Source of the DNA: Gaeumannomyces sp. JS-464
Lineage: Eukaryota > Ascomycota > Sordariomycetes > Magnaporthales > Magnaporthaceae
Assembly (NCBI GenBank): GCA_002197995.1
Contig: NGZR01000007.1
Coordinates: 1,260,399-1,324,398, forward strand
Direction of reading: 5' to 3'
Length of the DNA stretch: 64,000 nt
The notes below the pieces were generated by a model. It saw nothing but the letters and a program-made list of their open reading frames with translations. It had not been told where the DNA came from and did no database searches. Positions 50,326-60,492 of this stretch are shown here, piece after piece; the stretch's first letter is position 1; every line of letters begins with the position of its first letter. The position numbers were made by a program, and so were the translations under genes.

Positions 50326-52045
50326 ATGGCCGGAGGCTCTCCTCCCCCGCCGGGGCACACGGATTCCATCAATTCCCACGAGGACGAGTCGACGAAGCAG
50401 GAGAAGAAGAAGAGCAAGAGGCCCGCCAGTAAGCTGCTTCCTGCTTGCCGTCTGCTTCTCGCGCATCTGGATTTTGTGTGATTGATGGATGCGCCAGATC
50501 GTCAACTGTTATTGACAAAACTCGCTCCCGCGCAGACACGGCTTTTCGACAACAGCGTTTGAAGGCATGGCAGTATGTTTGTCCACCACTCCGCCCCCTA
50601 TTGATTCCCGACGCCGGCTTTCGGGACGGCATGTTAACCATGTGATAGACCGATCCTCACCCCGAAGACGGTGTTGCCGCTCTTCTTTGCAATCGGCGTC
50701 ATCTTCGCCCCGATTGGCGGCGCCTTGTTCTACGCAAGCACAACTGTACGTCTCGGGATTCTCCTCGGATGCGCCAGCTGTGTCGGGCGGACACTGACAT
50801 TGACGTTCCCCCTTGGCTCAAGGTCCAAATGATCTCGCTCGACTACACAGACTGTGCCAGAGATGCGCCTCTCAGCGACGAGAAGTCAGGCGTCCGTGAT
50901 ATGCCCGACATCCTCATCAAGACGCAGTTCCGCTCGACGAGCCCCATCAACCCCAAGTGGCGCAAGACGGAGCGCAACGTGACATTTGATGGCAACCAGG
51001 TTCCGACGACGACGTGCCACCTCCAGTTCGACATCCCCGAGCCCATGGGCCCGTCGGTGCTCATGTACTACACCCTCACCAACTTCTACCAGAACCACCG
51101 TCGCTACGTCAACAGCTTCAACGACAAGCAGCTTAAGGGGCAAAAGGCCGATCTCGCTGCCATCAAGTCGTCCACCTGCGCCCCTCTCGACATTCTTGAT
51201 GGCAAGCCCATCTACCCTTGCGGCCTGATCGCCAACTCCATGTTCAACGACACCATCGGAGAGCCCGTCTTGATCACTGTGCCCCATTCGACCGAGGATA
51301 ACCGCACCTACCACATGGCCGACAACAACGAGATCGCCTGGCCGTCGGATGCTGACCTGTACGGCGCCTTCCCCAAGGGAGAGATGAGGTACGACGAGGT
51401 CGTCCCGCCCCCCAACTGGAAGTTGCGGTATCCCAATGGCTACACAGACTCGCGCCCGCCCCCGGACCTGCACACATGGCAGGCCTTCCAGGTGTGGATG
51501 AGGACAGCTGGTCTGCCCAACTTTAGCAAGCTGTATCGTCGTAATGATACCGAAGTGTTGGTTAATGGGACCTACACCGTTGCAATCGACCACTGTAGGT
51601 TTCTTTCACCCTGTTCCTCGCCACGCAACCCATCCATCACCGCATGCGGGCATAGCTGACTGAATTCTAGACTGGCCTGCGGACAAATTCCGAGGATCAA
51701 AGCGCCTCCTTCTCACCACCAAGACTGTGATTGGTGGCAGGAACCCGTTCCTGGGTATCGCTTATATTGTTGTTGGTGGTATTTGCATCATTTTGGGTGT
51801 CATTTTCACCGCGAGTCACCTGATTAAGCCAAGGTATGTCGCTGCCTTTGTCGCAGTTCACGGGTTCCTGGTATTCCTGCCATTACATGGTCGTTATGCT
51901 AAATACGATACGCCGCAGGAAACTTGGCGACCACACCTATCTCTCATGGAACAACGCCCCGGCTGGCAAAAAGGGGGCTGCTGGGGCGCCGCCTGGCACG
52001 GCGGTGTCGTCCGGGCGCGACTACGGCGGAAGGGGCGAGGCATAG
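50326..52045 (+). CDS. CDC50: Cdc50/Lem3 family flippase beta subunit
   Basis: Six exons: 50326-50428, 50536-50572, 50649-50745, 50823-51594, 51671-51833 and 51919-52045, giving 432 residues. Cdc50/Lem3 proteins chaperone P4-ATPases that flip phospholipids to the cytosolic leaflet. The cytosolic N-terminus ends in [18 protein letters not shown], the conserved lead-in to helix 1 ([20 protein letters not shown]). The large ectodomain shows [19 protein letters not shown], the cysteine-containing [20 protein letters not shown], several Asn-X-Ser/Thr sites and [20 protein letters not shown]. Helix 2 follows ([20 protein letters not shown]). The end is [15 protein letters not shown] with a Gly-rich tail. 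All six joins keep frame with normal splice sites, and the gene is intact. Confidence 0.95.
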
Positions 52046-54210
52046 AGTGCTGGAGAAGGCCCTTCGTCATGGTTGTCATCACCGTTTCCCTCCCCATCAC
52101 CCTCATCTCTCACCAGGCCTAAGCGATTAGCCGACCCCGCCACGCGCCACCAGCAACACCAACCTACCACACCCGCAGGCGGCACCCGTCCCGCCAGCCT
52201 CATCTTCTCCGGTCTCTCGCCCTACTTTCACTCGTTGTACGCCGCCCAGGTCTCGCGTCACCAGCGCGTCCGACGATGCAACAACGCTGGTAAACAGCGT
52301 CAACAGCCTCGCCAGCATTCCAAACAGCAGCACATGTCGCACTCTGACCAATCTCAACGGTGGCACTGGCGTCCGCAGCAGCCGCCATCACCGGCTCGCC
52401 AGCGGCGGCATCATTAGCCACAGCACGATGCTTCCGGGGCCCACTCACCGCACCTCTAGCGTTCAAGAGTCGCAGCCCGACTCGCCTGCTGGAGACGAAT
52501 GGCGTCTCATACCGCCGCACCGGAGCAGGGCATGAATCCGGCCCCGCAAGGGCAGTGGACTAGATTTGGGGGTTCTGTTTCTACCCTCAGGATTCCAATG
52601 TGCTTTTCTTTATCATTATTTGTTTTGCCGGGGGCTTAGTTGTGCATATTTTATTCTGGACCTTGGTCGACCCAAGGTGATCGATCAAGTGGTGGGGATG
52701 AAAGACTTGACGGAGAACGTAACCAACCAACGAAAGCATGAAAGAAAAAACAAAGACCAAAAAAAGAAATACCAGCCGCTTCAATATTGGAAAGAAGACA
52801 GCAACGAGAATTGGCGTCCGGGACTTTTGTTTTCGTTTCCTATGGATGTTGTTAATCGGGGAGGGAGGGAGTATGGCTCCAGTGGCTCTTTTGCTTTTAT
52901 CTGATTTGTATGAGTACCATCATGCCGCTTGTTATTCCCATTATATTTCCCCATCTTAAAGGTGTGCTTCCTCTAGCTTCGTCTTATTACACCCGCAACT
53001 CAAAATCCCTTATCATCGCCATGCAGCTGAGCCCGACGCACCTGCCACCATGGTCGCTGGATTATATACAGACGGCATAACCTGGGGTTTACCTGCTGCA
53101 ATTCATTTACGATGTACCGCCTCGCGACGGGGAGCCTTGACTTGGGACCAGAAGGGGCGCAAATGCATTGAACAGGCGCAGATACGGACCGCGGCATGGC
53201 GTACCAGACTCGGCGGTCAAGCGAACTTCTTCCGGCTTCCCGTCTCACCCAGGGTCTGTTGCACTCCCGCGCCTGCTGCTGGCTGCTCGTGACCGGGGTT
53301 TATATATGATGGCTAATTGGCTCACCTCCCTTTTCTTCCCTTGGGCTCCCGCCCTTGCCCACATTGCCCTACTGCGGATCGGCAGTCGGAAGCCACAAAG
53401 CATTGATGAACTGCTAACATGGGGTTTAATGCTAGACGGGATACATCTCGGACAACAACTGCGGCCTCCAACACTCTTTCTCTTGCGCATCAAAATCACA
53501 GGACGAAATGCAAAGCGTACCGATGTGCCTTCCAGGAACCGGGGCTGAATGAGCCCCCCTCCGCCGGTACTGAGTTGCAAGCATAATATACGTATATAAT
53601 CGGTAGGTGGTCGCTTGCTAGCCCAACCCGCCATGCCCCAACTATCGGTTCGGGCAAATACGCCCGGCACTGTATCTGATTATATTAAGCCTCCCCTTGC
53701 TACCTTCCGTTCCGCCATCTGCTCAATCTGGGTACCCCGCCATGCACGGGGTGGCTCGCCTCGCAAGGCCGGCATCGCTTCGCTCATTCCTGCCACAACA
53801 TTGCTGGACGGGGCGTGCTCGGCGTTATTTTGTTCGGTCAGGTGTGTGTATGTGCCAAGCTGCCGCCACCCGTCTCTCAAATGCAGCCAAGGATACCGGC
53901 AACTTGGGGATGCGGTCGAACTTGCGCCGCGGCTCACGGGAGGGAGGATATGCTTCCGAACGGCAGAGAGAAGCGATGGTACTAGGATGCCGGATCTCGG
54001 GCCCTTCTATCTGGGCATTCCCTGGTGGTTTCCCCCCTATAAAGACTTGCCTTCAGCTCCCGTGATGTCCCTGTGTGATTGTTGCGTCCACCCTGTCGCC
54101 GTCTGCAGAGAGAGACCCGTCGACAGTCGCGAGAACCTCCTTTCCCACCAGCAGCCAAATAATCCCGACCCCCCTTCTGAGAGATCCCCCCCCACCGCCC
54201 TGCCCCGGCC
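52046..54210. other. Intergenic, CDC50 to AA9 gene
   Basis: 2.2 kb with no recognised gene: the CDC50 3' UTR on the left and the AA9 promoter on the right. Confidence 0.55.
54036..54044 (+). promoter_or_regulatory. Probable TATA box of the AA9 gene
   Basis: CCTATAAAG lies about 170 bp before the AA9 start codon, at a distance usual for highly induced fungal secreted-enzyme genes. This is a sequence match only. Confidence 0.5.
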
Positions 54211-55065
54211 ATGAAGTTCTCCCTCGCCACCGCCGCCGTCACGGCCTGCGCTTCGCTCGCGCAGGGGCACGCCATCTTCCAGAAGCTCTCAGTCAAAGGC
54301 AAGGACCAGGGCCAGCTGAACGGGATCCGGGCGCCCAACAACAACAACCCGGTCTCGGACGTCAACAGCAACAGCCTGACGTGCGGCTCGCCCGGCACGA
54401 CGTCGGCCCGGGTCATCGACGTCGCCGCCGGCGACAGGCTGGGCGCCTACTACGGCCACGTCATCGGCGGCGCCCAGTTCCCCAACGACCGGGACCACCC
54501 GATCGCCGCGTCGCACAAGGGGCCCATCCAGGTGTACCTGGCCAAGGTGGACAATGCCGCCACGGCGAGCACGAACGGGCAAAACGTATGGTTTTTTTTT
54601 GGTTTTTTTTTTTTTCATAAGAAAACCCCCTCAACCCTTCCTTACAAACGCGAGAACTCTGGGCTGACCCGGGATCCCCATCGCCAGTGGTTCAAAATCG
54701 AGTCCCAGGGCTTCAACCCCCAGACCAAGAAGTGGGCCGTCGACACGCTCATCTCGAACCAGGGCTGGTTCTACTTTAACCTGCCCGCCTGTGTTGCGCC
54801 CGGCCAGTACCTGATGCGCGTCGAGCTGCTGGCCCTGCACAGCGCCAACCGGCCAAACCAGTACCAGTTCTACAGCTCGTGCGCCCAGATCCGCGTCTCC
54901 GGCTCGGGCACCCTATCGCCGGCCCAGACCGTCAGGTTCCCGGGCGCCTACGCGTCGAACGACAGGGGCATCCTGGTCAACATTTACGGCGTCGCCGGCG
55001 CCACCGACATGGCCAACTCGGGCGGCATTTACTACCCGCCTGGGCCCCCGGTCGTGAAGTGCTAA
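54211..55065 (+). CDS. AA9 lytic polysaccharide monooxygenase, secreted
   Basis: Two exons: 54211-54585 and 54688-55065, giving 250 residues. AA9 enzymes are copper oxidases that cleave cellulose or hemicellulose chains outside the cell. Signal peptide residues 1-19 end in AQG, so the mature protein starts with His20, the first ligand of the histidine brace. The second ligand is His102 in IAASHKGPIQVYLAKV. The conserved second-sphere and axial residues are His176 (ELLALHSA), Gln185 and Tyr187 (YQFYSSCAQIRV). Other family marks are GQLNGIRAPNNNNPVSDVNS, FPGAYASNDRGILVNIYG and the PGPPVVKC end. There is no CBM1 or linker. The intron (GTATGG to CCAG) is 102 nt, a multiple of three with no in-frame stop. 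The gene is intact. Confidence 0.95.
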   Translation: MKFSLATAAVTACASLAQGHAIFQKLSVKGKDQGQLNGIRAPNNNNPVSDVNSNSLTCGSPGTTSARVIDVAAGDRLGAYYGHVIGGAQFPNDRDHPIAASHKGPIQVYLAKVDNAATASTNGQNVWFFFGFFFFHKKTPSTLPYKRENSGLTRDPHRQWFKIESQGFNPQTKKWAVDTLISNQGWFYFNLPACVAPGQYLMRVELLALHSANRPNQYQFYSSCAQIRVSGSGTLSPAQTVRFPGAYASNDRGILVNIYGVAGATDMANSGGIYYPPGPPVVKC

Positions 55066-55987
55066 AGGGGAGGGAGGGAGGGGGTTTTGCTCCGTGCTGC
55101 TGCGTGCTGCTGCCATGCTGCTAGTTGGTTGGTCCACTTGCATATAAGACCATGAGAGGCCATCTTCTTCTGCCACTGACCTACGAAATTGACATATATA
55201 TATTGGCCAGCAAGACGCGTGAAGCCGACCGCCACGTGCTTGTGACGCCATCTCTCCTACTGGGCTCGCGGAGTTTTGCGCTTTTGTGGACTTCAGGAAC
55301 ATTCGGCCTCGAGGAATCACCAGAGTCCAGGCGGTTGGATGACACCAAAACCTGTGCTCAGCCAGCCTACTCATATAACATGATTGTGACACGTTGTTCT
55401 CGGCCGAGATAGGCCACTTCTTTGCCCGTTTCCGGGTTGCCGACATCCAGATGTATCACCAGCCGGTGAAAGCCGCTGCGTTGGAGGGCAGGATTGCAGC
55501 CTTGTGTCGACATTGGTTGCACCATGACCCTCAATTGCCTCGTGCTAGTCAAACCTTGGCGAGTCAAGTCGACTTGCACAGGCTTTCTCACCCTCGCGTG
55601 CTCCCCTTTATCCGATTTTCGAGTATGAAGGTGCAGATTTTTCTGCGCCGTGCAATCTCGCGCCGCCGGAATGCAGGGATATAGAGTGGACCACGTTGTC
55701 GGGCTGTTCAGGCATGGTGTCGCGAGCCCGTGTGAATGAAGGGATATCAAAATAAATAATAACATGAAAGATGTAGACCCAGTAATATGTATAAGGGTAT
55801 CTCTCCACCCGCAAGGACTCCCCATTAAGCCGTCTCGTAAAGATAACAGATCATGCAAGCCCTCCTCGATACGTGATGGCGGGAGGTGGAGTACATGTTC
55901 CGACGAGATCCTTTCTCTTTCGCGTGTAGCGAGGCAGCTCTCAGCAACCGCACACGCGTTTTCCCTTTCAAAGCCAGGCTCTCCCAC
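55066..55987. other. Convergent 3' flanks, AA9 and small membrane protein
   Basis: No gene recognised. A TATATATAT stretch occurs near 55195-55203, downstream of the AA9 stop. Confidence 0.6.
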
Positions 55988-56182
55988 TCAGGCGTGGCCC
56001 TTGGCGACTTTCCGGGCCTGCAGCTTCTTGTGGATGAAGATGCTGATGAGCAGGATGGCGACGGCGCCGACGATGGCAAAGACGAGGACGACGCCGACCT
56101 CCTGCTTGGCCCAGTTCTCCTCGCGCTTCAGCAGCTGGACGGCGGCGTCGCGGGCGACGAGGGCCTTGTTGATGGCAGCCAT
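55988..56182 (-). CDS. Small single-helix membrane protein, 64 residues, function unknown
   Basis: A short single-exon ORF. The first 28 residues form an amphipathic charged helix (MAAINKALVARDAAVQLLKR, then EENWAKQEVG). One clear membrane segment follows (VVLVFAIVGAVAILLISIFI), and a basic tail HKKLQARKVAKGHA. The composition (no low-complexity, a clean amphipathic-helix/TM/basic-tail design) is unlike the random ORFs nearby, and I recall similar small proteins being widespread in Pezizomycotina. By the positive-inside rule the basic C-terminus would be cytosolic or in the matrix. No function is known to me. It could be a subunit-like or organelle-anchor peptide, but that is speculation. Confidence 0.65.
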   Translation of the reverse strand: MAAINKALVARDAAVQLLKREENWAKQEVGVVLVFAIVGAVAILLISIFIHKKLQARKVAKGHA

Positions 56183-58296
56183 TGCTGTTGTGTGTTTGTG
56201 AGAGGTTTAGAAACGGAAGTGGGCTATTATCGTCGTTTCGTTGGTCTAGCGGGATTTTTGTGTTAGCTCATGAGGACATGACTTTAAGGACGGGGCTGCG
56301 TTGTGATAGTTGGAGCATCGTTGGCTGCACCTCAGCTGCTCGGACGAATATACGAGGATATATGCGGCCGAGCAGGCACACAGTGCACTCCCAATGGCTT
56401 GGCCCGCGTCAACGTAGCCGAGGTAAGCTCCGGGCTTTGCGTGTGCGCGGCGCGCGTGCTTTCCGGTGAGCGGAAGCTTGGGGAAGCTATAGCTTGCGAG
56501 GAAGACACGCGCGGTTTACGGCAGCAATGCGGAGGAAGCCCAGAGGAATTAGGAGTGCCGGTATAACCCAATGCCATTGAGTGATGAAGAGAGGAGAGAC
56601 TGCTACTGAGGAAATCTAGGGCGAGGGGATTTACCGTTCTGCGATTCCCGGATGCGCGCGCAAGGGAACCAATTAGCCGCTTTTGATTAAGTAGGTGGTG
56701 TTGTCGGATCGAGGACCGCTGTGGTTCGACCGTTATAAAATGTATTTGTTCTGGGTATCAAGAGGAGAGTGGACGAAGATCAGGACGAAGGATCCAAGAG
56801 GAGATGACGGGTTGCTGGAAGCTCGGCCTGATACGTCGCGAGGATGACAGAGGGGAGGTAAGAGGAAGGAAGAAAAAGGGAGACCGGGCAACGGGAGCGA
56901 CAAATAAAAAAAGGCCGAGGGCGCGGCGAGACAGCAGGCCACAGACAGAGGCAACAAACAAGCAGGGCCGCGTGTGAGTAATGTGACCGACCACCTCCCC
57001 CAAGCTTCTCACCATGGAGCTCCCACTCTGGGCGGGCAGACTCCAGTCAGTCATTGGCGGCCAGCACCAAGAGCAGCTCGGCACCGGGTCAGGCTAGCAT
57101 CGAAACATGGATGCAGGCTGCCGGACCGCGTGGAGAAGCACTGCAGGCTGGGACCCTGCAAGGAGGGGACTTGACCGTGCCTGCCCGCCGCCCTGCCATT
57201 CGCCCCGCCCGTGCGTGGGGCCAGTGTGCCCCGTTTACGGCCGCTAAGCTTTTCTGCTCCCACTTCGCTTGTCCCACAGTCGCACGTTTTCTTCCACTGA
57301 GTGCCCTGTTTGTTTTTGTTTTCAGCGATCGTCGTGGCCGCCTGTGCTCTCCGCTCCGCAAGGCTCCCCTCTCGCTCGGGATGTGATTTCTTGGCGCTTT
57401 TGGTTTTCGGTAGTACCCGTCCCTGGGTCGAAACGATTTGACGTCTTTCGAGTCTTTGATGGGTTCAAGGCTGGCTTCAAGCATCACTAAAAACTTGCAA
57501 CAAACATGAAATGGGCCGTTTCTCATGTCCTGCTCCTATTGATTCCTTCCCGCTTGGGCCGTCCCAGATGCAAATTTGATAGGAGCTCTTGCTAATCTCT
57601 GCAACCAGGACGCTTCCATCAACATGGCTGTTTGGCGGGAACCACGTCATTTGCTGGTCCCACCAAGATTGATGCTGGAGCGGTTGGGCGCCGCTGACCG
57701 ATGCTCTCCACTGCCCGACATCGCCCAGAGCAGACCGCCCAATCCCGCGTCGTCAGCAATCCAAGAGAAATTTTCGTGTTCTTTGGCGGCAGACTGTAAG
57801 GCTCACAAGCCAAGCCATACACTGCCCAGAAGATGGATACTACCATTGAGCAAAGGAAAATCGCTCAGCAAAAACATGCGGCTTTTCGGTTTTCCATATT
57901 TGCATCCTCAGCACGCTCTCATCGGCAAATTCGGAAGGGGGGAGAAGGCTAACTGCCCGGGGACAAGGCACGTCAAGGTCAGAAAAAGACGCAGTGGGTC
58001 GCAACAGGATTAAAGCTAGGTTTGCCGCCGTCGGGCATAAGCCGCGCATTCCCGGACAAGATTACGTCGTGACGGACTTGCGTGTGCGACCCCATCTGGA
58101 AAGGATCGAGTCTGTACCCTGTGCTTGAAATGAATGCCATGGCAACAGGCCTACATGTCTCATATTGCCTCTAACCTCGGCGCGACGGCGGAGGCACCAG
58201 TGGGCGCCCCTGACCGAGGCGGGTGAGTAGATACAAGTTCGGCAGCTCGGTAGAACCGTATTCCACTCGCCCAGCCATCACGGCAGCGTGTCCCTG
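56183..58296. other. Intergenic, 2.1 kb
   Basis: Holds the promoter of the small membrane protein (left) and the 3' end of the dCMP deaminase gene (right). No credible gene seen. Confidence 0.55.
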
Positions 58297-59570
58297 TCAG
58301 TACAGCTCGGTCCTCTCCAGGTGGATGAGGCCGTTTGCAGGCTGTATGCGCACGAGATAAAGAAAAGAGACAATCAGAGTCAGTAACGCCCGAGTCAGTG
58401 TCTTGTCCATACGTTTTCGAGGGAGCAAGAGAGGGAGAGGAGACAAAAAGAAGCCGACCGCCGAACAGCACCACGTACCGGGACATTACTGACGCAGCTT
58501 GACGCCGGCTTCGCGCAGCACCGCCGCCGTGTCGCCATCCATGCTGTAGCCCTGGCTGTAGACGACCTCGCCGATGCCGACCTGGGCGATCTTGATGCTG
58601 CACGTTAGGCAGGGGCACGTGTCGCAGTAGAGAACGCTCCCGTCCCCGATCCGGTCTCTGCCTGCCTCTAGCAGCGCGTTCTCCTCGGCGTGCAGGCACA
58701 GGCAGGTGGCCAGGCCGACGCCGGAGCCGACGCCTTCGTTGCACCGCCCGCAGCCGCCCTCGCCGCAGTTGCGCAGGCCGCGGGGCGTGCCGTTGTAGCC
58801 GGTGCTGACGACGCGGTGGCCCCGGACCAGGACGCAGCCGACGCGGCGCTTCATGCAGTTGCTGCGGTGGGCGGCCAGCGAGGCCAGCGACATGAAGTAG
58901 GCGTCCCATGACGGCCGCAGCCGGTCCTCGTTGGTCAGGTCGACCTTGGCGAGCGTCGCGTAGAGGTGCGCGACGTCGGGCGACGTGTTGAGCATGTGCA
59001 CTGTCGCGCGCGACATGAGCGCCATGCTGCCCGTCGCGTCGTCGTACATCTGCTTGTCGGACCACTGCACGAACCCGGAGAGGTCGGCGGCCACGCCGGC
59101 CCAGTGGTCGTTCGCGTACCCGCTCCCTTCGTTCTGCAGCCACTTCCCGAAGCGCTTCCACCGCGTCGTGACGGGCGCGTCCACGCTGATGAGCAGGAAG
59201 AAGGGCCGCCTGGCGAGGAGGTCCAGGACGGCCACGCTTTCGACGACCGTCACCCAGCGCTCCCGCCAGCGCTTTGTGACAAACTCCAGGAGCTCGTCCG
59301 CGTCGGAGAAGCTGAGGATCTTGCTCGTCTTTGTTGCCCCTTTTTGGTCACCGTCGCCGTTGGCGGCAACAGACCCGTCTTGCCCGTCTTGAGCAGGCGT
59401 AGTTATTTTCAGGCGCTTGAAACCATGATGGCCGACCAGGTATTGTGCCACCGTGCTTCTCCCAGCACAGATACCTGAGATGAGACATTCAGTTTTCTGG
59501 TGCAAGGGCGCCTGTGTCTTGGAAACCAGGGGCGTGGAGCATTCTTACTGCCACAGATTCCGATGAGCAT
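58297..59570 (-). CDS. DCD1: Deoxycytidylate (dCMP) deaminase with N-terminal P-loop-like domain
   Basis: Exon 1 is 59549-59570 and exon 2 is 58486-59474; these give 336 residues ending at TAA. The enzyme makes dUMP for thymidylate synthesis. The N-terminus MLIGICGSICAGRSTVAQYL is P-loop-like and precedes a dephospho-CoA-kinase-like region of about 150 residues. The deaminase domain shows KRRVGCVLVRGHRVVSTGYN, GTPRGLRNCGEGGC, the zinc/proton-shuttle motif LHAEENALLEAGR and zinc ligands CDTCPCLTCSIKI. The exon 2 end VKLRQ overlaps a GTAATG donor. A stretch at 58297-58341, preceded by a CATACAG acceptor, encodes PANGLIHLERTELY then stop, which looks like the true C-terminus. Joining is one base out of phase, as with the other breaks here. 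If that exon is wrong, the gene ends at 58486. Confidence 0.9.
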
Positions 59571-60492
59571 TTCCCGCCGAGTGCCTGCCCGAAGACAAGA
59601 AACCCAAAATAATCAGAAAACAATAAGGAAATGCAGGCTACCAGACACGACCTCGAATGCTAATAAGCTGCCCAGTCCAGAGTGCGCGAAAAACCCCGAC
59701 CCAGTGATCTGGAGTCTGGTCGAAGAAGGGACGAACGCGGCCCAATCTCCAGCTAGGCAGTCGCGTTTTCAGGCCCAGCCTTTCTCGCAGAGTCACGCTC
59801 TCCCAGCGGATTCCATGTTTCTTTGGCTCCGAGGTTTTGCCGCCGCTGCCTGGGAACGCGTGACAGCCCCAGAAGCAAGACAGCTCCAGAGTAGGGCGGG
59901 CGAGGCCAGACTGAGCTGACGAGCGTATGACTCCATACCCATGAGGACAAACTCAGCGGCGAAACTTATCTGAAAAACCCAGTGACCAGACCTGGTGCTC
60001 GTTTGTCCCGGCGGTATCAGCGTCCAGCGGGACATGTGCGCCGCCGTCGCTGTCAGCAGCTCCTTGCGCTGAGCTCAGGTGGGGTCCCATCGCCTAACTA
60101 CAGGGGGCCCCGCTCCCCAGCTGTTGCCTTGCGGTCGGCTGTTTACCCCGCAATAATACATCATCATCGCCCTCGAGCACCAGCTCCCCGACGTAGCTTC
60201 CTCAACTCGCCTGTGTTTTAGAGCTGCCTGTTTCTGTTTGTATTTGCCCCAAATTTCGTCTCGAGCAAGTCCTCAACCTGCTGTCCCGATCCGCAAACAG
60301 CCGTTTCAGCTTCAGTGATAACCTCAGGTTATTCGCGACTTACAAACAACGTCCAAGACTGCACAGTCTGGCTTAACGCGCAGTTGTTTTACGCCAACTC
60401 CTCGTTCCTCGAGCCTAGCTGGGCGGTAGACACTGCTTCCCCGCCTGTTGGGCGACTGGAGCGAAGCGATCCAACACCCGATCGCGCCGAGA
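59571..60492. promoter_or_regulatory. Divergent promoter region, DCD1 / ATG7
   Basis: 922 bp between two divergent start codons. No coding sequence is seen. It must contain both promoters and 5' UTRs. Confidence 0.45.

Noticed and set aside
54586..54687. AA9 as one uninterrupted 284-residue ORF
   Set aside because: The middle 34 residues (Phe/Lys-rich) are absent from the family, and the segment has a proper donor and acceptor, so it is an intron.
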